Assembly (NCBI GenBank): GCA_020161665.1
Contig: JAIUPA010000016.1
Coordinates: forward strand, 98,290-162,289
Direction: 5' to 3'
Length of the DNA: 64,000 nt
From: Pseudomonadota bacterium
GTDB lineage: Bacteria > Pseudomonadota > Alphaproteobacteria > Rhizobiales > Rhizobiaceae
The notes beneath the pieces were generated by a model, which ran no database searches, had not been told where the DNA came from, and saw nothing but the letters and a program-made list of their open reading frames with translations. This document shows, in pieces, positions 1 through 8,922 of the stretch. Numbering within the stretch: the stretch's first letter is position 1; each line of letters begins with the position of its first letter. A program made the position numbers and the translations under genes.

Positions 1-573
1 GGGGAATGCGTGGTGGCCCGCGCCAATCACCGCATCTCCTATCCGGCGGCCATGCAGCTTGTGGCGGCCATGAACCCCTGCCGCTGCGGCATGGCGGGCG
101 AGCCGGGCCATGTCTGCCCGCGCGGGCCGCGCTGCATGGCGGACTATCAGGCCCGCGTTTCCGGGCCGTTTATGGATCGCATGGATATACGCATTGATGT
201 TCCGGCCGTGACCGCACTCGATCTCATCAAGCCTGCCGCCTCTGAGGAAAGCGCAAGTGTTGCCCGTCGCGTCGCCGCTGCGCGCGAGCGCCAGCGCGAA
301 CGCTATCAGGCTGTTGCAGGAACGAGCGGCACCACCAATGCCCGGTGCTCGGCAGCCCTCATCGAAAAGCTGGTCGATGCCGATCCGGCCGGGCTGCAAT
401 TATTGAGTGATGCGGCGGAGAAGCTGAAGTTTTCGGCGCGTGGCTACCATCGCATCCTGAAGGTGGCGCGCACCTTGGCCGACCTTGAAGGCGCAACCCG
501 CGTCGGACGCATTCACCTCGCTGAAGCGATTTCCTATCGTATTGCCGGGGAGCGGTTGTCCGCCGCCGCGTGA
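1..573 (+). CDS. ComM/YifB-family Mg-chelatase-like AAA+ ATPase, 3' end only
   Basis: The reading frame is already open at base 1, so only the last ~190 residues are present. The segment near the start (RANHRISYP, then QLVAAMNPCRCG with its cysteine pair) is the conserved end of the Mg-chelatase-like ATPase core of the YifB/ComM family. It is followed by the C-terminal helical Mg_chelatase_C region (ARERQRERY, KFSARGYHRILKVARTLADL). ComM is a branch-migration helicase that helps integrate transforming DNA; most bacteria keep the family even without known competence. The stop codon directly abuts the stop of the convergent histidine kinase gene. Family assignment is firm; the role in this organism is inferred. 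Confidence 0.9.
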   Translation, partial: GECVVARANHRISYPAAMQLVAAMNPCRCGMAGEPGHVCPRGPRCMADYQARVSGPFMDRMDIRIDVPAVTALDLIKPAASEESASVARRVAAARERQRERYQAVAGTSGTTNARCSAALIEKLVDADPAGLQLLSDAAEKLKFSARGYHRILKVARTLADLEGATRVGRIHLAEAISYRIAGERLSAAA

Positions 574-1638
574 TCAGACCGAGGCCGGTGCGTCTTTCAA
601 GGCCTCAAGCGGAACGAGAAGCGTGACGAACGCGCCCTCTTCCGGGAAGCTGATGATGGCTTCTCCGCTCAGCATCGACAGAACGCGCGGAATGAGCGTC
701 GAGCCAAAACCCTTCCGATCCGGGTTAGATGATGCCGGTGGCGGGCCGCCGCGCTCGCGCCATGTGATTTCCAGCAGGGCGTCGCCATTTTCGGAGGGCT
801 GCTCAAGTGGCCGCCAGGCGAGGGACACATGTCCTGTCGTGACCGAAAGCGCGCCATATTTGGCGGCATTCGTGCCCAGTTCGTGCAGGATAAGGCTCAT
901 CACGACGCCGCTTTGCCCGTTGGTATAAAGCATAGGGCCGGTCAGCCGGATACGGCCTGAATCCCCCAGTCCGAAAGGCTGCAGCGCCTGCTCGAACACG
1001 GCTGAAAGCGTCGTCCGGTGGCCTGCTTCACCCCTGCCGCGCAGCAAAAGGCTGGAGCGCGCCATGGCATTCAGGCGTTCTTTCAGCTTGGCAGCCAGAT
1101 CGGATGCGGTCGTGGCATGGCGCTGCGACAGCGTGATGATCGCATTCATGGTCGCAAAGACGTTCTTGAGACGGTGGTCCAGCTCATTGGCCATCACCTC
1201 CTGCGCATCCGCCATGCGCTCAACATCACGACGGGCCTGAAGCTCGGCGCGATAGGCGCTCATCATCAGGCTCAACAGGAAGAGATCCGTCGACACGACG
1301 AAGACATAGAGCAACATCGCGACAAAGGTGCCTTTGTCGAGCTGGAAGGTGCCGTAAGGCGGAATGAAAAAGTACCAGGATGCCAGTCCGCCTAAAACCG
1401 CGACCAGAATGCCATGGCGTACGCCGAACAGGAAACCGGCAATGACGACCGAGGGAAAGAAGGTCAGAAAGGGAAAGCCCGGAGGCAGAACCGGCTCCAG
1501 CCACTCGCGAAGCAGATAGGCGACGAGGAAAATGGACAGCGATAGCGCGTAGTCGAAAACACTCTCACGCCGCCCCACTTCACCGCGCGCGGCGCGAAAG
1601 GAAGGCAATTTCCGGAAGGCACCGATTCTTTTGGGCAT
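574..1638 (-). CDS. Sensor histidine kinase, DUF4118 membrane domain plus HWE/HisKA_2 kinase
   Basis: 354 residues. Hydrophobic segments at about 29-50, 56-90 and 104-128 form a DUF4118-type (KdpD-like) membrane module. After a short helix comes NELDHRLKNV with the presumed phospho-acceptor His155. The ATPase domain has an N-box (LILHELGTNAAKYG) and a glycine box near GKGFGSTLI... seen as RKGFGSTLIPRV. The HxxxN (HRLKN) dimerisation motif is that of HisKA_2/HWE kinases, common in Rhizobiales stress and light signalling. No extracellular sensor domain and no response regulator lie nearby, so it is an orphan kinase. It is transcribed in the same direction as cysK but 145 bp downstream, across a strong hairpin. 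Family firm, ligand unknown. Confidence 0.88.
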   Translation of the reverse strand: MPKRIGAFRKLPSFRAARGEVGRRESVFDYALSLSIFLVAYLLREWLEPVLPPGFPFLTFFPSVVIAGFLFGVRHGILVAVLGGLASWYFFIPPYGTFQLDKGTFVAMLLYVFVVSTDLFLLSLMMSAYRAELQARRDVERMADAQEVMANELDHRLKNVFATMNAIITLSQRHATTASDLAAKLKERLNAMARSSLLLRGRGEAGHRTTLSAVFEQALQPFGLGDSGRIRLTGPMLYTNGQSGVVMSLILHELGTNAAKYGALSVTTGHVSLAWRPLEQPSENGDALLEITWRERGGPPPASSNPDRKGFGSTLIPRVLSMLSGEAIISFPEEGAFVTLLVPLEALKDAPASV

Positions 1639-1742
1639 TGAATGTCCGAAGCTGGCAGGACTGCACTGGCGCCGAAGCTACTTCAGTCTACCGCAAAGCA
1701 CAATTGCAAGTTTTTCGCGTGGTTTGCCTGAAAATTAAGAGT

Positions 1743-1776
1743 AAAACGTCCCCGGAAGAAGGGTGCTTCCGGGGAC
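1743..1776 (-). terminator. Intrinsic terminator of cysK
   Basis: A perfect 11-bp inverted repeat (1748-1758 with 1766-1776, 7-base loop) lies just past the cysK stop codon on the minus strand and is followed on that strand by a short T run (TTTT). It separates cysK from the kinase gene downstream. Confidence 0.8.
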
Positions 1777-1783
1777 GAAAAGA

Positions 1784-2752
1784 TCAGCCGCCGAGGCCGT
1801 CAAACAGCGCCGTCGAGAGATAGCGTTCGGCAAACGAGGGGATGATGACAACGATGGTCTTGCCCGCATTTTCCTCAAGCTGGCCGAGGCGGATGGCCGC
1901 CGTCAGCGCGGCACCGGAGGAGATGCCGACCGGAATGCCTTCCAGACGGGCAATGGCACGCGCATTTTCAAAGGCGTCTTCATTCGAAACCTTGGCGATC
2001 TCATCGTAAACGCCGGTGTCGAGAACATCCGGCACGAAGCCAGCGCCAATCCCTTGAATCTTGTGCGGCGAAGGTGCGCCACCCGAAAGTACCGGGCTGG
2101 CTTCCGGCTCGACGGCCACAACCTTCACGGAAGGCTTCTTGGCCTTGAGCACCTGACCCGTGCCGGTGATCGTGCCGCCCGTGCCAACGCCCGCAACGAG
2201 AATATCAACGGCGCCATCCGTGTCGTTCCAGATTTCCAGAGCCGTCGTCTTGCGGTGAATGTCCGGGTTGGCAAGGTTCTTGAACTGCTGCGGAATGATG
2301 GCATCCGGCAGTTCAGCGGCCAGTTCCTCGGCCTTGGCAATCGCGCCCTTCATGCCCTTCGCGCCTTCGGTCAGCACGAGTTCGGCGCCGAGCAGCGCCA
2401 CCATCTTGCGGCGCTCGATGGACATGGTTTCCGGCATGGTGAGGATCAGGCGATAGCCCTTGGCGGCAGCGGCAAAGGCCAACGCAATGCCTGTATTGCC
2501 GGAGGTCGGCTCAACGAGAACGCTCTTGCCGGGCGTGATGCGGCCTTCGGCTTCCAGAGCTTCGATCATGGCGACGCCGATACGGTCTTTCACCGAAGCA
2601 ATCGGGTTGAAGAATTCAAGCTTGGCCAGAATGGTGGCCTTCACGCCCTTTTCGCGGGCCAGCTTGTCGAGACGCACCAGCGGCGTATTGCCAATGGTTT
2701 CCGTGATGGAGGCGTAGACGCGACCGCGACCGGGCTTCTGTTCTGTGGACAT
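1784..2752 (-). CDS. cysK: Cysteine synthase A (O-acetylserine sulfhydrylase)
   Basis: 322 residues, a normal CysK length. It makes L-cysteine from O-acetylserine and sulfide in the cytoplasm using pyridoxal phosphate. The N-terminal [10 protein letters not shown] motif, the PLP lysine in IASVKDRIG (Lys55), the substrate loop [10 protein letters not shown] and the glycine-rich phosphate loop VGTGGTITG are all present. The ATG has a good Shine-Dalgarno (GGGAG about 8 bases upstream). It appears to be transcribed alone, with its own terminator at 1743-1776 and a palindrome 78 bp upstream that may be an operator. No adjacent cysE is seen. Confidence 0.96.
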   Translation of the reverse strand: MSTEQKPGRGRVYASITETIGNTPLVRLDKLAREKGVKATILAKLEFFNPIASVKDRIGVAMIEALEAEGRITPGKSVLVEPTSGNTGIALAFAAAAKGYRLILTMPETMSIERRKMVALLGAELVLTEGAKGMKGAIAKAEELAAELPDAIIPQQFKNLANPDIHRKTTALEIWNDTDGAVDILVAGVGTGGTITGTGQVLKAKKPSVKVVAVEPEASPVLSGGAPSPHKIQGIGAGFVPDVLDTGVYDEIAKVSNEDAFENARAIARLEGIPVGISSGAALTAAIRLGQLEENAGKTIVVIIPSFAERYLSTALFDGLGG

Positions 2753-2829
2753 GGTATTCTCCCTTGAGGTTGAGGAGAGAATAGGATGCCCCGGCTCGCT
2801 CCGCGAGTTATCGCCACCTTCGCGGCAGA

Positions 2830-2847
2830 GGAATAGAAAAATATTCC
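2830..2847. promoter_or_regulatory. Palindromic operator candidate GGAATA-N6-TATTCC upstream of cysK
   Basis: The sequence is a perfect inverted repeat with six-base arms and a six-base A/T-rich spacer, 78 bp upstream of the cysK start and inside the 127-bp gap between cysK and the LysE-type gene. Its symmetry and place fit a dimeric repressor site. Which regulator would bind is unknown; an Rrf2-family cysteine regulator is one possibility. Confidence 0.4.
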
Positions 2848-2879
2848 ACTATAAAAACGCGCTTATCAGGAATGAATTT

Positions 2880-3497
2880 TCAATTCGTGCGCAGGGCGAT
2901 GTAGGCGGCGGTCATGCCCAGAATGCTGGCGGCAGAACGGTTCAGCGCCTTCAGGGCGCGCGGCGTCTTGAGAAGCGCCCGGGCGCGTGCTGCAGCCAGA
3001 ATATAAGGAATGAGGACGGCCAGCAGTACGGTGAAGGTCAGGCCCACCAGAATGAGGTAATCACTGAGGCCGATGGCTTCGATTGGTAGAAGGCTCGGAG
3101 CAAGCGCCACATAAAACAGCATGGTTTTCGGATTACCGAGCGTCACGAACAGGCCGGAGAGGAAGGCGCTGGTCAGGCCGGTTGCCTTGCGCGCCTCGAT
3201 GTTTTGCGAAATCAGCCCGGCGGTCCACAGCTTCCAGGCGATGTAGCTGAGGTAGAGCGCGCCGCCGATCTTGATGGCGAGGAAGATGCCGGTAAAGGCT
3301 TCAGCGAGAAGCGCCAGCCCCAGAATGACCGCCGTCAGATAGACGAGATCGCCGAGAATGAGGCCAAATCCCATGAACAGCGTTTCGCGAAAGCCGGAAC
3401 CGAGCGCCCGCGCCACGATGGCCGTCATGCCGGGGCCGGGAATGGCCGCTGCGATGAAAAGCGCGCTGCTATAGGTCAAAATGGATGCGAGCGTCAT
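2880..3497 (-). CDS. LysE/RhtB-family amino-acid exporter
   Basis: 205 residues with about six hydrophobic segments, the size and pattern of the LysE superfamily. The signature near the N-terminus, AAAIPGPGMTAIVARALG, is the family's conserved first helix and proline-glycine turn, and GNPKTMLFYVALAP is the second family motif. Such proteins export amino acids or related metabolites across the inner membrane. It lies 55 bp downstream of dut on the same strand and upstream of cysK; nearness to cysK makes a cysteine-pathway metabolite a possible substrate, but that is only a guess. Confidence 0.9.
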   Translation of the reverse strand: MTLASILTYSSALFIAAAIPGPGMTAIVARALGSGFRETLFMGFGLILGDLVYLTAVILGLALLAEAFTGIFLAIKIGGALYLSYIAWKLWTAGLISQNIEARKATGLTSAFLSGLFVTLGNPKTMLFYVALAPSLLPIEAIGLSDYLILVGLTFTVLLAVLIPYILAAARARALLKTPRALKALNRSAASILGMTAAYIALRTN

Positions 3498-3552
3498 GGA
3501 ATGTCCTCCGGGACGCTCTGTTTAGTCCCGGTATGCGGCTTTGAAAAGGGGC

Positions 3553-4026
3553 TCAGACGCCGGTCGAACCGAAGCCGCCCGCGCCGCGCTTTGTCTCGGA
3601 AACTTCGGAGATTTCCGCCACCGAAACCTGTGTCACCGGGGCAATCACCATCTGCGCGATGCGCATGCCGCGTTTAATCAGGAAGGTGTCGTCGCCCAGA
3701 TTGATGAGCAGCACCTTCACCTCACCGCGATAATCGCTGTCAATGGTGCCGGGCGTATTGAGGCAGGTGATACCGTTCTTGAAGGCAAGGCCGGAGCGCG
3801 GGCGGATCTGCGCTTCAAAGCCCGCCGGAATTTCCATGATGAAGCCAGTCGGCACCAGAGCGCGTTTGCCCGGCGCAAGCGTCATCGGCTCATCAGCGCT
3901 CACGGCGGCGCGCAGGTCCATGCCCGCCGCGCTCGCTGTCTCGTAGGATGGCAGGTCGAGATCGGTGCCATGCGGCAGGCGAACAAGGTTGAGGGTCGGG
4001 CGAGGGGAGGCGATTTGATCGGTCAT
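3553..4026 (-). CDS. dut: Deoxyuridine 5'-triphosphate nucleotidohydrolase (dUTPase)
   Basis: 157 residues, typical for the trimeric bacterial dUTPase, which hydrolyses dUTP to dUMP to keep uracil out of DNA and feed dTMP synthesis. Conserved motifs appear in order: AGMDLRA, the P-loop-like [25 protein letters not shown] with the catalytic Asp, RIAQMVIAP, and the flexible C-terminal [10 protein letters not shown] that closes over the active site. I chose the ATG at 4026; a GTG three codons upstream (4035) is also possible. It is divergent from prfC, 90 bp away. Confidence 0.96.
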   Translation of the reverse strand: MTDQIASPRPTLNLVRLPHGTDLDLPSYETASAAGMDLRAAVSADEPMTLAPGKRALVPTGFIMEIPAGFEAQIRPRSGLAFKNGITCLNTPGTIDSDYRGEVKVLLINLGDDTFLIKRGMRIAQMVIAPVTQVSVAEISEVSETKRGAGGFGSTGV

Positions 4027-4116
4027 GGCCGACACTTTGTCTTTTGCGCGGCAAGGTCAATTGCATCGGGGGGCGAGACCCGCTAGTAACGCGGCAATTC
4101 CACAGGATTTAAGTGA

Positions 4117-5697
4117 ATGGCCGAAACGCTGACCGAGGCGGTCTCCCGCCGCCGCACCTTCGCGATCATTGCCCACCCGGACGCCGGTAAGACGACACTC
4201 ACCGAAAAGCTGCTGCTGTTCGGCGGTGCCATCCAGTTGGCTGGCGAAGTCAAGGCGAAGAAAGACCGTATGCAGACGCGCTCGGACTGGATGAAGATCG
4301 AGCGCGAACGCGGCATCTCGGTCGTCACCTCCGTGATGACCTTCGAGTATGACGGCAATGTCTTCAACATTCTCGACACGCCCGGCCACGAAGACTTCGC
4401 CGACGACACCTATCGCACTCTGACCGCCGTCGATGCCGCCATCATGGTCATCGATGCCGCCAAGGGTATCGAGCCGCGCACGCTGAAGCTCTTCGAAGTT
4501 TGCCGCATGCGCGACATTCCGATCATCACCTTCATCAACAAGATGGACCGTGAAAGCCGCGACCCGTTCGAAATCCTTGATGAAGTCGAAGAAAAGCTGG
4601 CGCTGGATACCGCGCCGGTCACGTGGCCGGTCGGTCGGTCGAAGACCTTTTGCGGCTCCTATCATCTGGCGAATGGCACCTATCGCGGTATCGATACGCA
4701 GGTCGAGCCGGACAAGGTTGACGGGCCTGAGGAGGTCGCCACCCATCTGCCGGAAAACGAGCGCGACACCTTTATCGACGAGCTGTCGCTGGCCATCGAA
4801 GCCTGCCGCCCGTTCGACCGCCAGTCCTTCCTGGAAGGGCATATGACGCCGGTCTTCTTCGGCTCGGCGTTGCGCAATTTCGGTGTTCGTGACCTGATCA
4901 ACGCGCTGGGAGCCTTCGCGCCGCCGCCGCGCGATCAGGTGGCCGATACCCGCACGGTGCATGCTGCGGAAGATTCCATGACGGCCTTTGTCTTCAAGAT
5001 TCAGGCCAACATGGACCCGAACCACCGCGACCGCATCGCCTTTGCCCGCATCTGCTCGGGCAAGCTGACGCGTGGCATGAAGGCTCGTCTGGCCCGTACC
5101 GGCAAGCTGCTGGGCCTCACGGCGCCTCAGTTCTTCTTTGCCTCGCAGCGTCAGTTGGCCGATACGGCCTATGCGGGCGATGTGGTGGGCATTCCGAACC
5201 ACGGGACCCTGCGCATTGGCGATACGCTGACCGAGGGTGAGGCGCTCGTCTTCCAGGGCGTGCCGAACTTCGCGCCGGAAATCCTGCGTCGTGTGCGTCT
5301 TGAAGACGCCATGAAGGCCAAGAAGCTGAAGGAAGCCCTGCAGCAGATGGCCGAGGAAGGCGTCGTGCAGCTCTTTTCACCGGAAGATGGCTCACCGGCC
5401 ATCGTCGGCGTCGTCGGTGCGCTGCAGCTCGACGTTCTGAAGGAGCGCCTGATGGCCGAATACGGCCTGCCGGTGTCGTTTGAAATGTCGCGCTTCTCCG
5501 TCTGCCGCTGGATTTCGGCTGATGAGGTGGCGGAACTCGACAAGTTCATGAATGCGCATCGTGGCGATATTGCCCGCGACCTGGATGGTGATCCGGTCTA
5601 TCTGGCGCAGGACAGCTTCTCGCTGCGCTATGAATCCGAACGCTATCCGGCCATCAAGATGGTGGCGATCAAGGAATACCACGCCGTCAAGGCGTGA
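4117..5697 (+). CDS. prfC: Peptide chain release factor 3
   Basis: 526 residues, full length for RF3, the translational GTPase that recycles RF1/RF2 from the ribosome after peptide release. G-domain motifs are all visible: AHPDAGKTTL (G1), the switch region with RGISVVTSVM, DTPGHEDF (G3) and FINKMD (G4). The RF3-specific domains follow (FKIQANMDPNHRDRIAF and a C-terminal domain with VVGALQLDVLKERL). It stands alone, followed by a 12-bp perfect hairpin at 5711-5738. Confidence 0.97.
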   Translation: MAETLTEAVSRRRTFAIIAHPDAGKTTLTEKLLLFGGAIQLAGEVKAKKDRMQTRSDWMKIERERGISVVTSVMTFEYDGNVFNILDTPGHEDFADDTYRTLTAVDAAIMVIDAAKGIEPRTLKLFEVCRMRDIPIITFINKMDRESRDPFEILDEVEEKLALDTAPVTWPVGRSKTFCGSYHLANGTYRGIDTQVEPDKVDGPEEVATHLPENERDTFIDELSLAIEACRPFDRQSFLEGHMTPVFFGSALRNFGVRDLINALGAFAPPPRDQVADTRTVHAAEDSMTAFVFKIQANMDPNHRDRIAFARICSGKLTRGMKARLARTGKLLGLTAPQFFFASQRQLADTAYAGDVVGIPNHGTLRIGDTLTEGEALVFQGVPNFAPEILRRVRLEDAMKAKKLKEALQQMAEEGVVQLFSPEDGSPAIVGVVGALQLDVLKERLMAEYGLPVSFEMSRFSVCRWISADEVAELDKFMNAHRGDIARDLDGDPVYLAQDSFSLRYESERYPAIKMVAIKEYHAVKA

Positions 5698-5710
5698 AGG
5701 GAAGACCTTG

Positions 5711-5738
5711 CATGATGGCCGCGTCTGCGGCCATCATG
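5711..5738 (+). terminator. Strong hairpin downstream of prfC
   Basis: A perfect 12-bp inverted repeat (5711-5722 with 5727-5738, loop GTCT) begins 13 bases after the prfC stop. There is no clear T run behind it, so it may act as a transcript-stabilising stem or a poor terminator. Confidence 0.5.
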
Positions 5739-5899
5739 GCGCTTTCGTGATCGGCAAAAACTTTGCGCGAATGGCGGATTTGCATTTCCGGCATGGCTAA
5801 AAGCATTGGAAATGCGGGATAACATTCTCCTTGTTCAGTTTTCGTTAACCAAGTCGGGCGGAGACTGATCCTTACCGTCAATTGCCCGGAGCGTCAGTA

Positions 5900-6718
5900 A
5901 TGTGCCGTTGGGCCGCTTATCGCGGAACGCCGATCTACATCGAGGAACTGGTGTCCTCGCCCGCCCACTCCCTCATTGCCCAGTCCCACTGTGCAACACA
6001 GGCCCGCACCGCCACCAATGGTGATGGTTTTGGACTGGCCTGGTATGGCGACCGCCCGGAGCCGGGCCGTTTTCGTGATGTGCTGCCCGCCTGGTCTGAC
6101 TGCAATCTGAAAAGCCTCTCCCGGCAAATCCGCTCGCCGCTCTTTCTGGCCCATGTGCGCGCTGCAACCCATGGCTCCACCCGCCGCGATAACTGTCACC
6201 CCTTCGTGGTGGGCGAATGGTCCTTCATGCATAATGGCCAGATCGATGGCTTCGAGCTTTTGCGCCGCCGCATGGAAGCGGAGCTTTCGGATGATCTCTT
6301 CCGCCTGCGCACCGGCTCGACGGATTCGGAACTCTTCTTCCTGCTCGCCTTGCAGTTCGGCATGCGCGACAAGCCGCTGGAAGCCATGGCGAAAGCCGCC
6401 GGTTTCGTGGAAAACCTGTCGGACATGGAACTGGGCACCTCCTGCCTGCGCCTGACGGCGGCCTTTTCCGATGGTCAAAACCTTTATGCCGTGCGCTATG
6501 CAACGGATGGCAATGCGCCAACGCTTTACGCGGCCCCGGTCTCGAATGGTGAGGGTTACTGTCTTGTGTCGGAACCGCTCAACGACGAGGAAGACACCTG
6601 GGTAGCCATCCCCGATGGCAGCGCCGTCATGTTGACCGAGCGCGGTATGGATGCCGCCCTTTTTGAACCGGCCACCGGCTGGGCCGCGCGCAACAGTCGC
6701 TTGAAAAAGGCCGGTTGA
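5900..6718 (+). CDS. Class II glutamine amidotransferase (YafJ-like, Ntn hydrolase)
   Basis: 272 residues from the ATG at 5900. That start puts Cys at position 2, as required for the N-terminal nucleophile once Met is removed (MCRWAAYRG). A TTG six codons upstream at 5882 would bury the nucleophile and is rejected. Further class II motifs are GDGFGLAWYG, HVRAATHGSTRRDNCHPF, FMHNGQI and GSTDSELFF. There is no synthetase domain, so this is a free-standing amidotransferase of the YafJ/DUG3-like group, perhaps acting on a gamma-glutamyl compound. The esterase gene follows 34 bp later on the same strand. The substrate cannot be told from sequence. Confidence 0.9.
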   Translation: MCRWAAYRGTPIYIEELVSSPAHSLIAQSHCATQARTATNGDGFGLAWYGDRPEPGRFRDVLPAWSDCNLKSLSRQIRSPLFLAHVRAATHGSTRRDNCHPFVVGEWSFMHNGQIDGFELLRRRMEAELSDDLFRLRTGSTDSELFFLLALQFGMRDKPLEAMAKAAGFVENLSDMELGTSCLRLTAAFSDGQNLYAVRYATDGNAPTLYAAPVSNGEGYCLVSEPLNDEEDTWVAIPDGSAVMLTERGMDAALFEPATGWAARNSRLKKAG

Positions 6719-6752
6719 ACCGGCACGTCTTGATAGCGGAAAGGAAGAGGCC

Positions 6753-7679
6753 ATGCGGCTTATCACGTCATCCGTTTGTGCGGCCTTGTTCTTGACTGTC
6801 CTTGCCAGCACGGCGGGGGCGGAAAGGCCGCGTCTGCTGGAGCGCTGGCGCGAGGCACGCGCTGAACGTTTGGCGGGGACGGAAGCACCCGGCGCGGTGG
6901 ATTTGACGGTGGGTGGGCTGGATCGTCGCTATTTCCTGCTGGATGGCCGCAAAGGCAATCAGCCTGCGCCCCTCGTCATCGCACTGCATGGCGGTGGCGG
7001 AAACGGCAAGACGATGATTGACCGCTGGCAGACGTTGGCGCGCCAGCAAGGCATCGTGATCGCGGCACCGAACGGTATTGGCCGCAGCGAACGCAGGGGC
7101 ACGTGGAACGCCTCCGGCTGTTGTGGCGAGGCCATGACGCGCGGCGTCGATGACGTCGCTTTCGTGCAGGCCGTGATCGATGATGTCTCCCGCAAGATCG
7201 CCATTGATCCGAAGCGGATCTATGTCACCGGCTTTTCCAACGGCGGGATGCTCACCCACCGGGTGGCGATTGCGCTCGGTCGCAGGATTGCTGCCGCAGG
7301 CGTGGTGTCGGGGGCGATGTTTGGCAACGAGGCACGCCCGCGCGGCCCTGTCCCCATGCTGATCATCCATGGCGAGAGCGACAACGTTGTCGGCTTTGAG
7401 GGCGGTATGAGCGAGACGCGGTTCGTCGCCCGCGCGCAGGACAAGCCGTTCTTGCCCACCCGCGCATCGGTCGATTTCTGGAAACGCGCCAACGGCTGCC
7501 TTGGGGCTTCCGTGACCGTTCGCCGGGGCGATGTCAGCGTGGAAAGCAACACATCGTGTCGCGGCAAGGCCGATGTCGTCTTTTACGATCTGGCCAAGGG
7601 CGGGCATGAATGGCCCTCAGGGGCCACGGTCGATGCAACCCGCTTGCTGTGGGATTTCTTCAAAACCAAAGCGCGCTGA
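6753..7679 (+). CDS. Secreted PHB-depolymerase-like esterase (LpqC family)
   Basis: 308 residues with an N-terminal signal peptide (hydrophobic to about residue 20, cleavage probably after AGA at 23), so it should be exported to the periplasm or outside. The alpha/beta-hydrolase fold shows the oxyanion segment ALHGGGGNG, the nucleophile elbow GFSNGG (Ser162), a probable Asp210 in IIHGESDNV and His285 in GGHEWPSG. The family includes poly(3-hydroxybutyrate) depolymerases and feruloyl/acetyl esterases. No PHB synthesis genes or binding domain are nearby, so a general esterase is the safer call. It is convergent with coaBC, 15 bp apart. Confidence 0.87.
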   Translation: MRLITSSVCAALFLTVLASTAGAERPRLLERWREARAERLAGTEAPGAVDLTVGGLDRRYFLLDGRKGNQPAPLVIALHGGGGNGKTMIDRWQTLARQQGIVIAAPNGIGRSERRGTWNASGCCGEAMTRGVDDVAFVQAVIDDVSRKIAIDPKRIYVTGFSNGGMLTHRVAIALGRRIAAAGVVSGAMFGNEARPRGPVPMLIIHGESDNVVGFEGGMSETRFVARAQDKPFLPTRASVDFWKRANGCLGASVTVRRGDVSVESNTSCRGKADVVFYDLAKGGHEWPSGATVDATRLLWDFFKTKAR

Positions 7680-7694
7680 AACCTTTCGGCCTAT

Positions 7695-8903
7695 TCAGCC
7701 GTTGAGCTTTTCGGCGGCAAAGGCGGCCAGCTTTTGCGCCACCGCATCCTTGTCCATGTCCGGCCACGGTTCCACGCCCTCGCGCGAAACGATTTTCACG
7801 CTGTTGCGTGTCCCGCCCATGATGCCGGTTTCGGGCGAAACATCGTTGGCGACGATGTAATCGGCCCCCTTCTTGTCGAGCTTCACCCTGGCATTGGCGA
7901 GCACGTCATTCGTTTCGGCGGCAAAGCCGATGACGAGACGCGGGCGCTGTTCATGGTGGCCGATGGTTTTGAGAATGTCCGGGTTCTCGGCCATCACCAG
8001 CGTCGGTGCGCTTTCCCCGGGCTTCTTCTTGATCTTGCGGTCGGATTCCTCGGCGACACGCCAGTCGGCCACCGCCGCCACCATAATCGCCAGATCGGCG
8101 GGCAGCGCAGCGGTCACGGCTGCAAGCATTTCGGCGGCGCGCTCCACATGAATGACCGTCACCCCCTTGGGATCGGGAATGGTCACCGGCCCGGACACAA
8201 GCGTCACATCCGCGCCAAGCTTGGCAAGCGCCGCGGCAATGGCGTGGCCCTGCCGCCCGGACGAGCGGTTGGCGATATAGCGCACCGGGTCGATCGGTTC
8301 ATGCGTCGGTCCGGAGGTCACGATGGCGCGCTTGCCCATGAGCGGCTTCGGTTGGTCGTCCAGCAGCGCCGCAATGGCGGCGACAATCTCCAGCGGCTCG
8401 GCCATGCGGCCAAGGCCTGCTTCGCCGCTTTCGGCCATTTCCCCCGCCATCGGCCCGATGAAGTGCACGCCATCGGCACGAAGCGTTGCCACATTGCGCC
8501 GGGTCGCGGCATTGTCCCACATGGCCGGGTTCATGGCCGGTGCGACGAGAAGCGGAATGCGCCGCGCCAGAAGAACGGCAGAGGCCAGATCATCGGCCAG
8601 CCCATTGGCGATCTTCGCCATCAGGTCAGCCGTGGCCGGTGCCACGACGATTAGGTCATGGTCGCGCGCCAGACGGATATGGCCGACATCCTGCTCATCC
8701 GTGCGGGAAAAGAGATCGGTAAAGACATGCGCTGCCGCAAGCGCACCGACGGCCAGCGGCGTAACGAATTCCTGAGCCGCCCGCGTCATGACCGGCGTGA
8801 CACTGGCGCCACGCTCGCGCAGGCGGCGGATCAGATCGAGGCTCTTATAGGCCGCGATGCCACCCGAGATGATGAGAAGGATGCGCTTTCCCGAAACCGT
8901 CAT
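7695..8903 (-). CDS. coaBC: Bifunctional phosphopantothenoylcysteine synthetase/decarboxylase
   Basis: 402 residues from the ATG at 8903. A longer open frame reaches 9017 but its extra N-terminus runs back into ubiB and is not family-like. Two coenzyme A synthesis steps are fused. The N-terminal flavoprotein decarboxylase (CoaC, about 1-185) has LIISGGIAAYKSLDLIRRL and the PAMNPAMWDN motif. The C-terminal synthetase (CoaB, from about 190) has TSGPTHEPIDPVRYIANRSSG and GFAAETND. It is the last gene of ubiE-ubiB-coaBC, 19 bp after ubiB. Confidence 0.96.
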   Translation of the reverse strand: MTVSGKRILLIISGGIAAYKSLDLIRRLRERGASVTPVMTRAAQEFVTPLAVGALAAAHVFTDLFSRTDEQDVGHIRLARDHDLIVVAPATADLMAKIANGLADDLASAVLLARRIPLLVAPAMNPAMWDNAATRRNVATLRADGVHFIGPMAGEMAESGEAGLGRMAEPLEIVAAIAALLDDQPKPLMGKRAIVTSGPTHEPIDPVRYIANRSSGRQGHAIAAALAKLGADVTLVSGPVTIPDPKGVTVIHVERAAEMLAAVTAALPADLAIMVAAVADWRVAEESDRKIKKKPGESAPTLVMAENPDILKTIGHHEQRPRLVIGFAAETNDVLANARVKLDKKGADYIVANDVSPETGIMGGTRNSVKIVSREGVEPWPDMDKDAVAQKLAAFAAEKLNG

Positions 8904-8922
8904 GAAGCTTCTCCGCGCCCGC

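Noticed and set aside
3204..3677. Open frame overlapping the LysE and dut genes in the opposite sense
   Set aside because: No motif, poor start signal, and it crosses the ends of two well-supported genes.
5882..5899. TTG start six codons upstream of the amidotransferase ATG
   Set aside because: It would place residues before the catalytic N-terminal cysteine, which must be exposed by Met removal.
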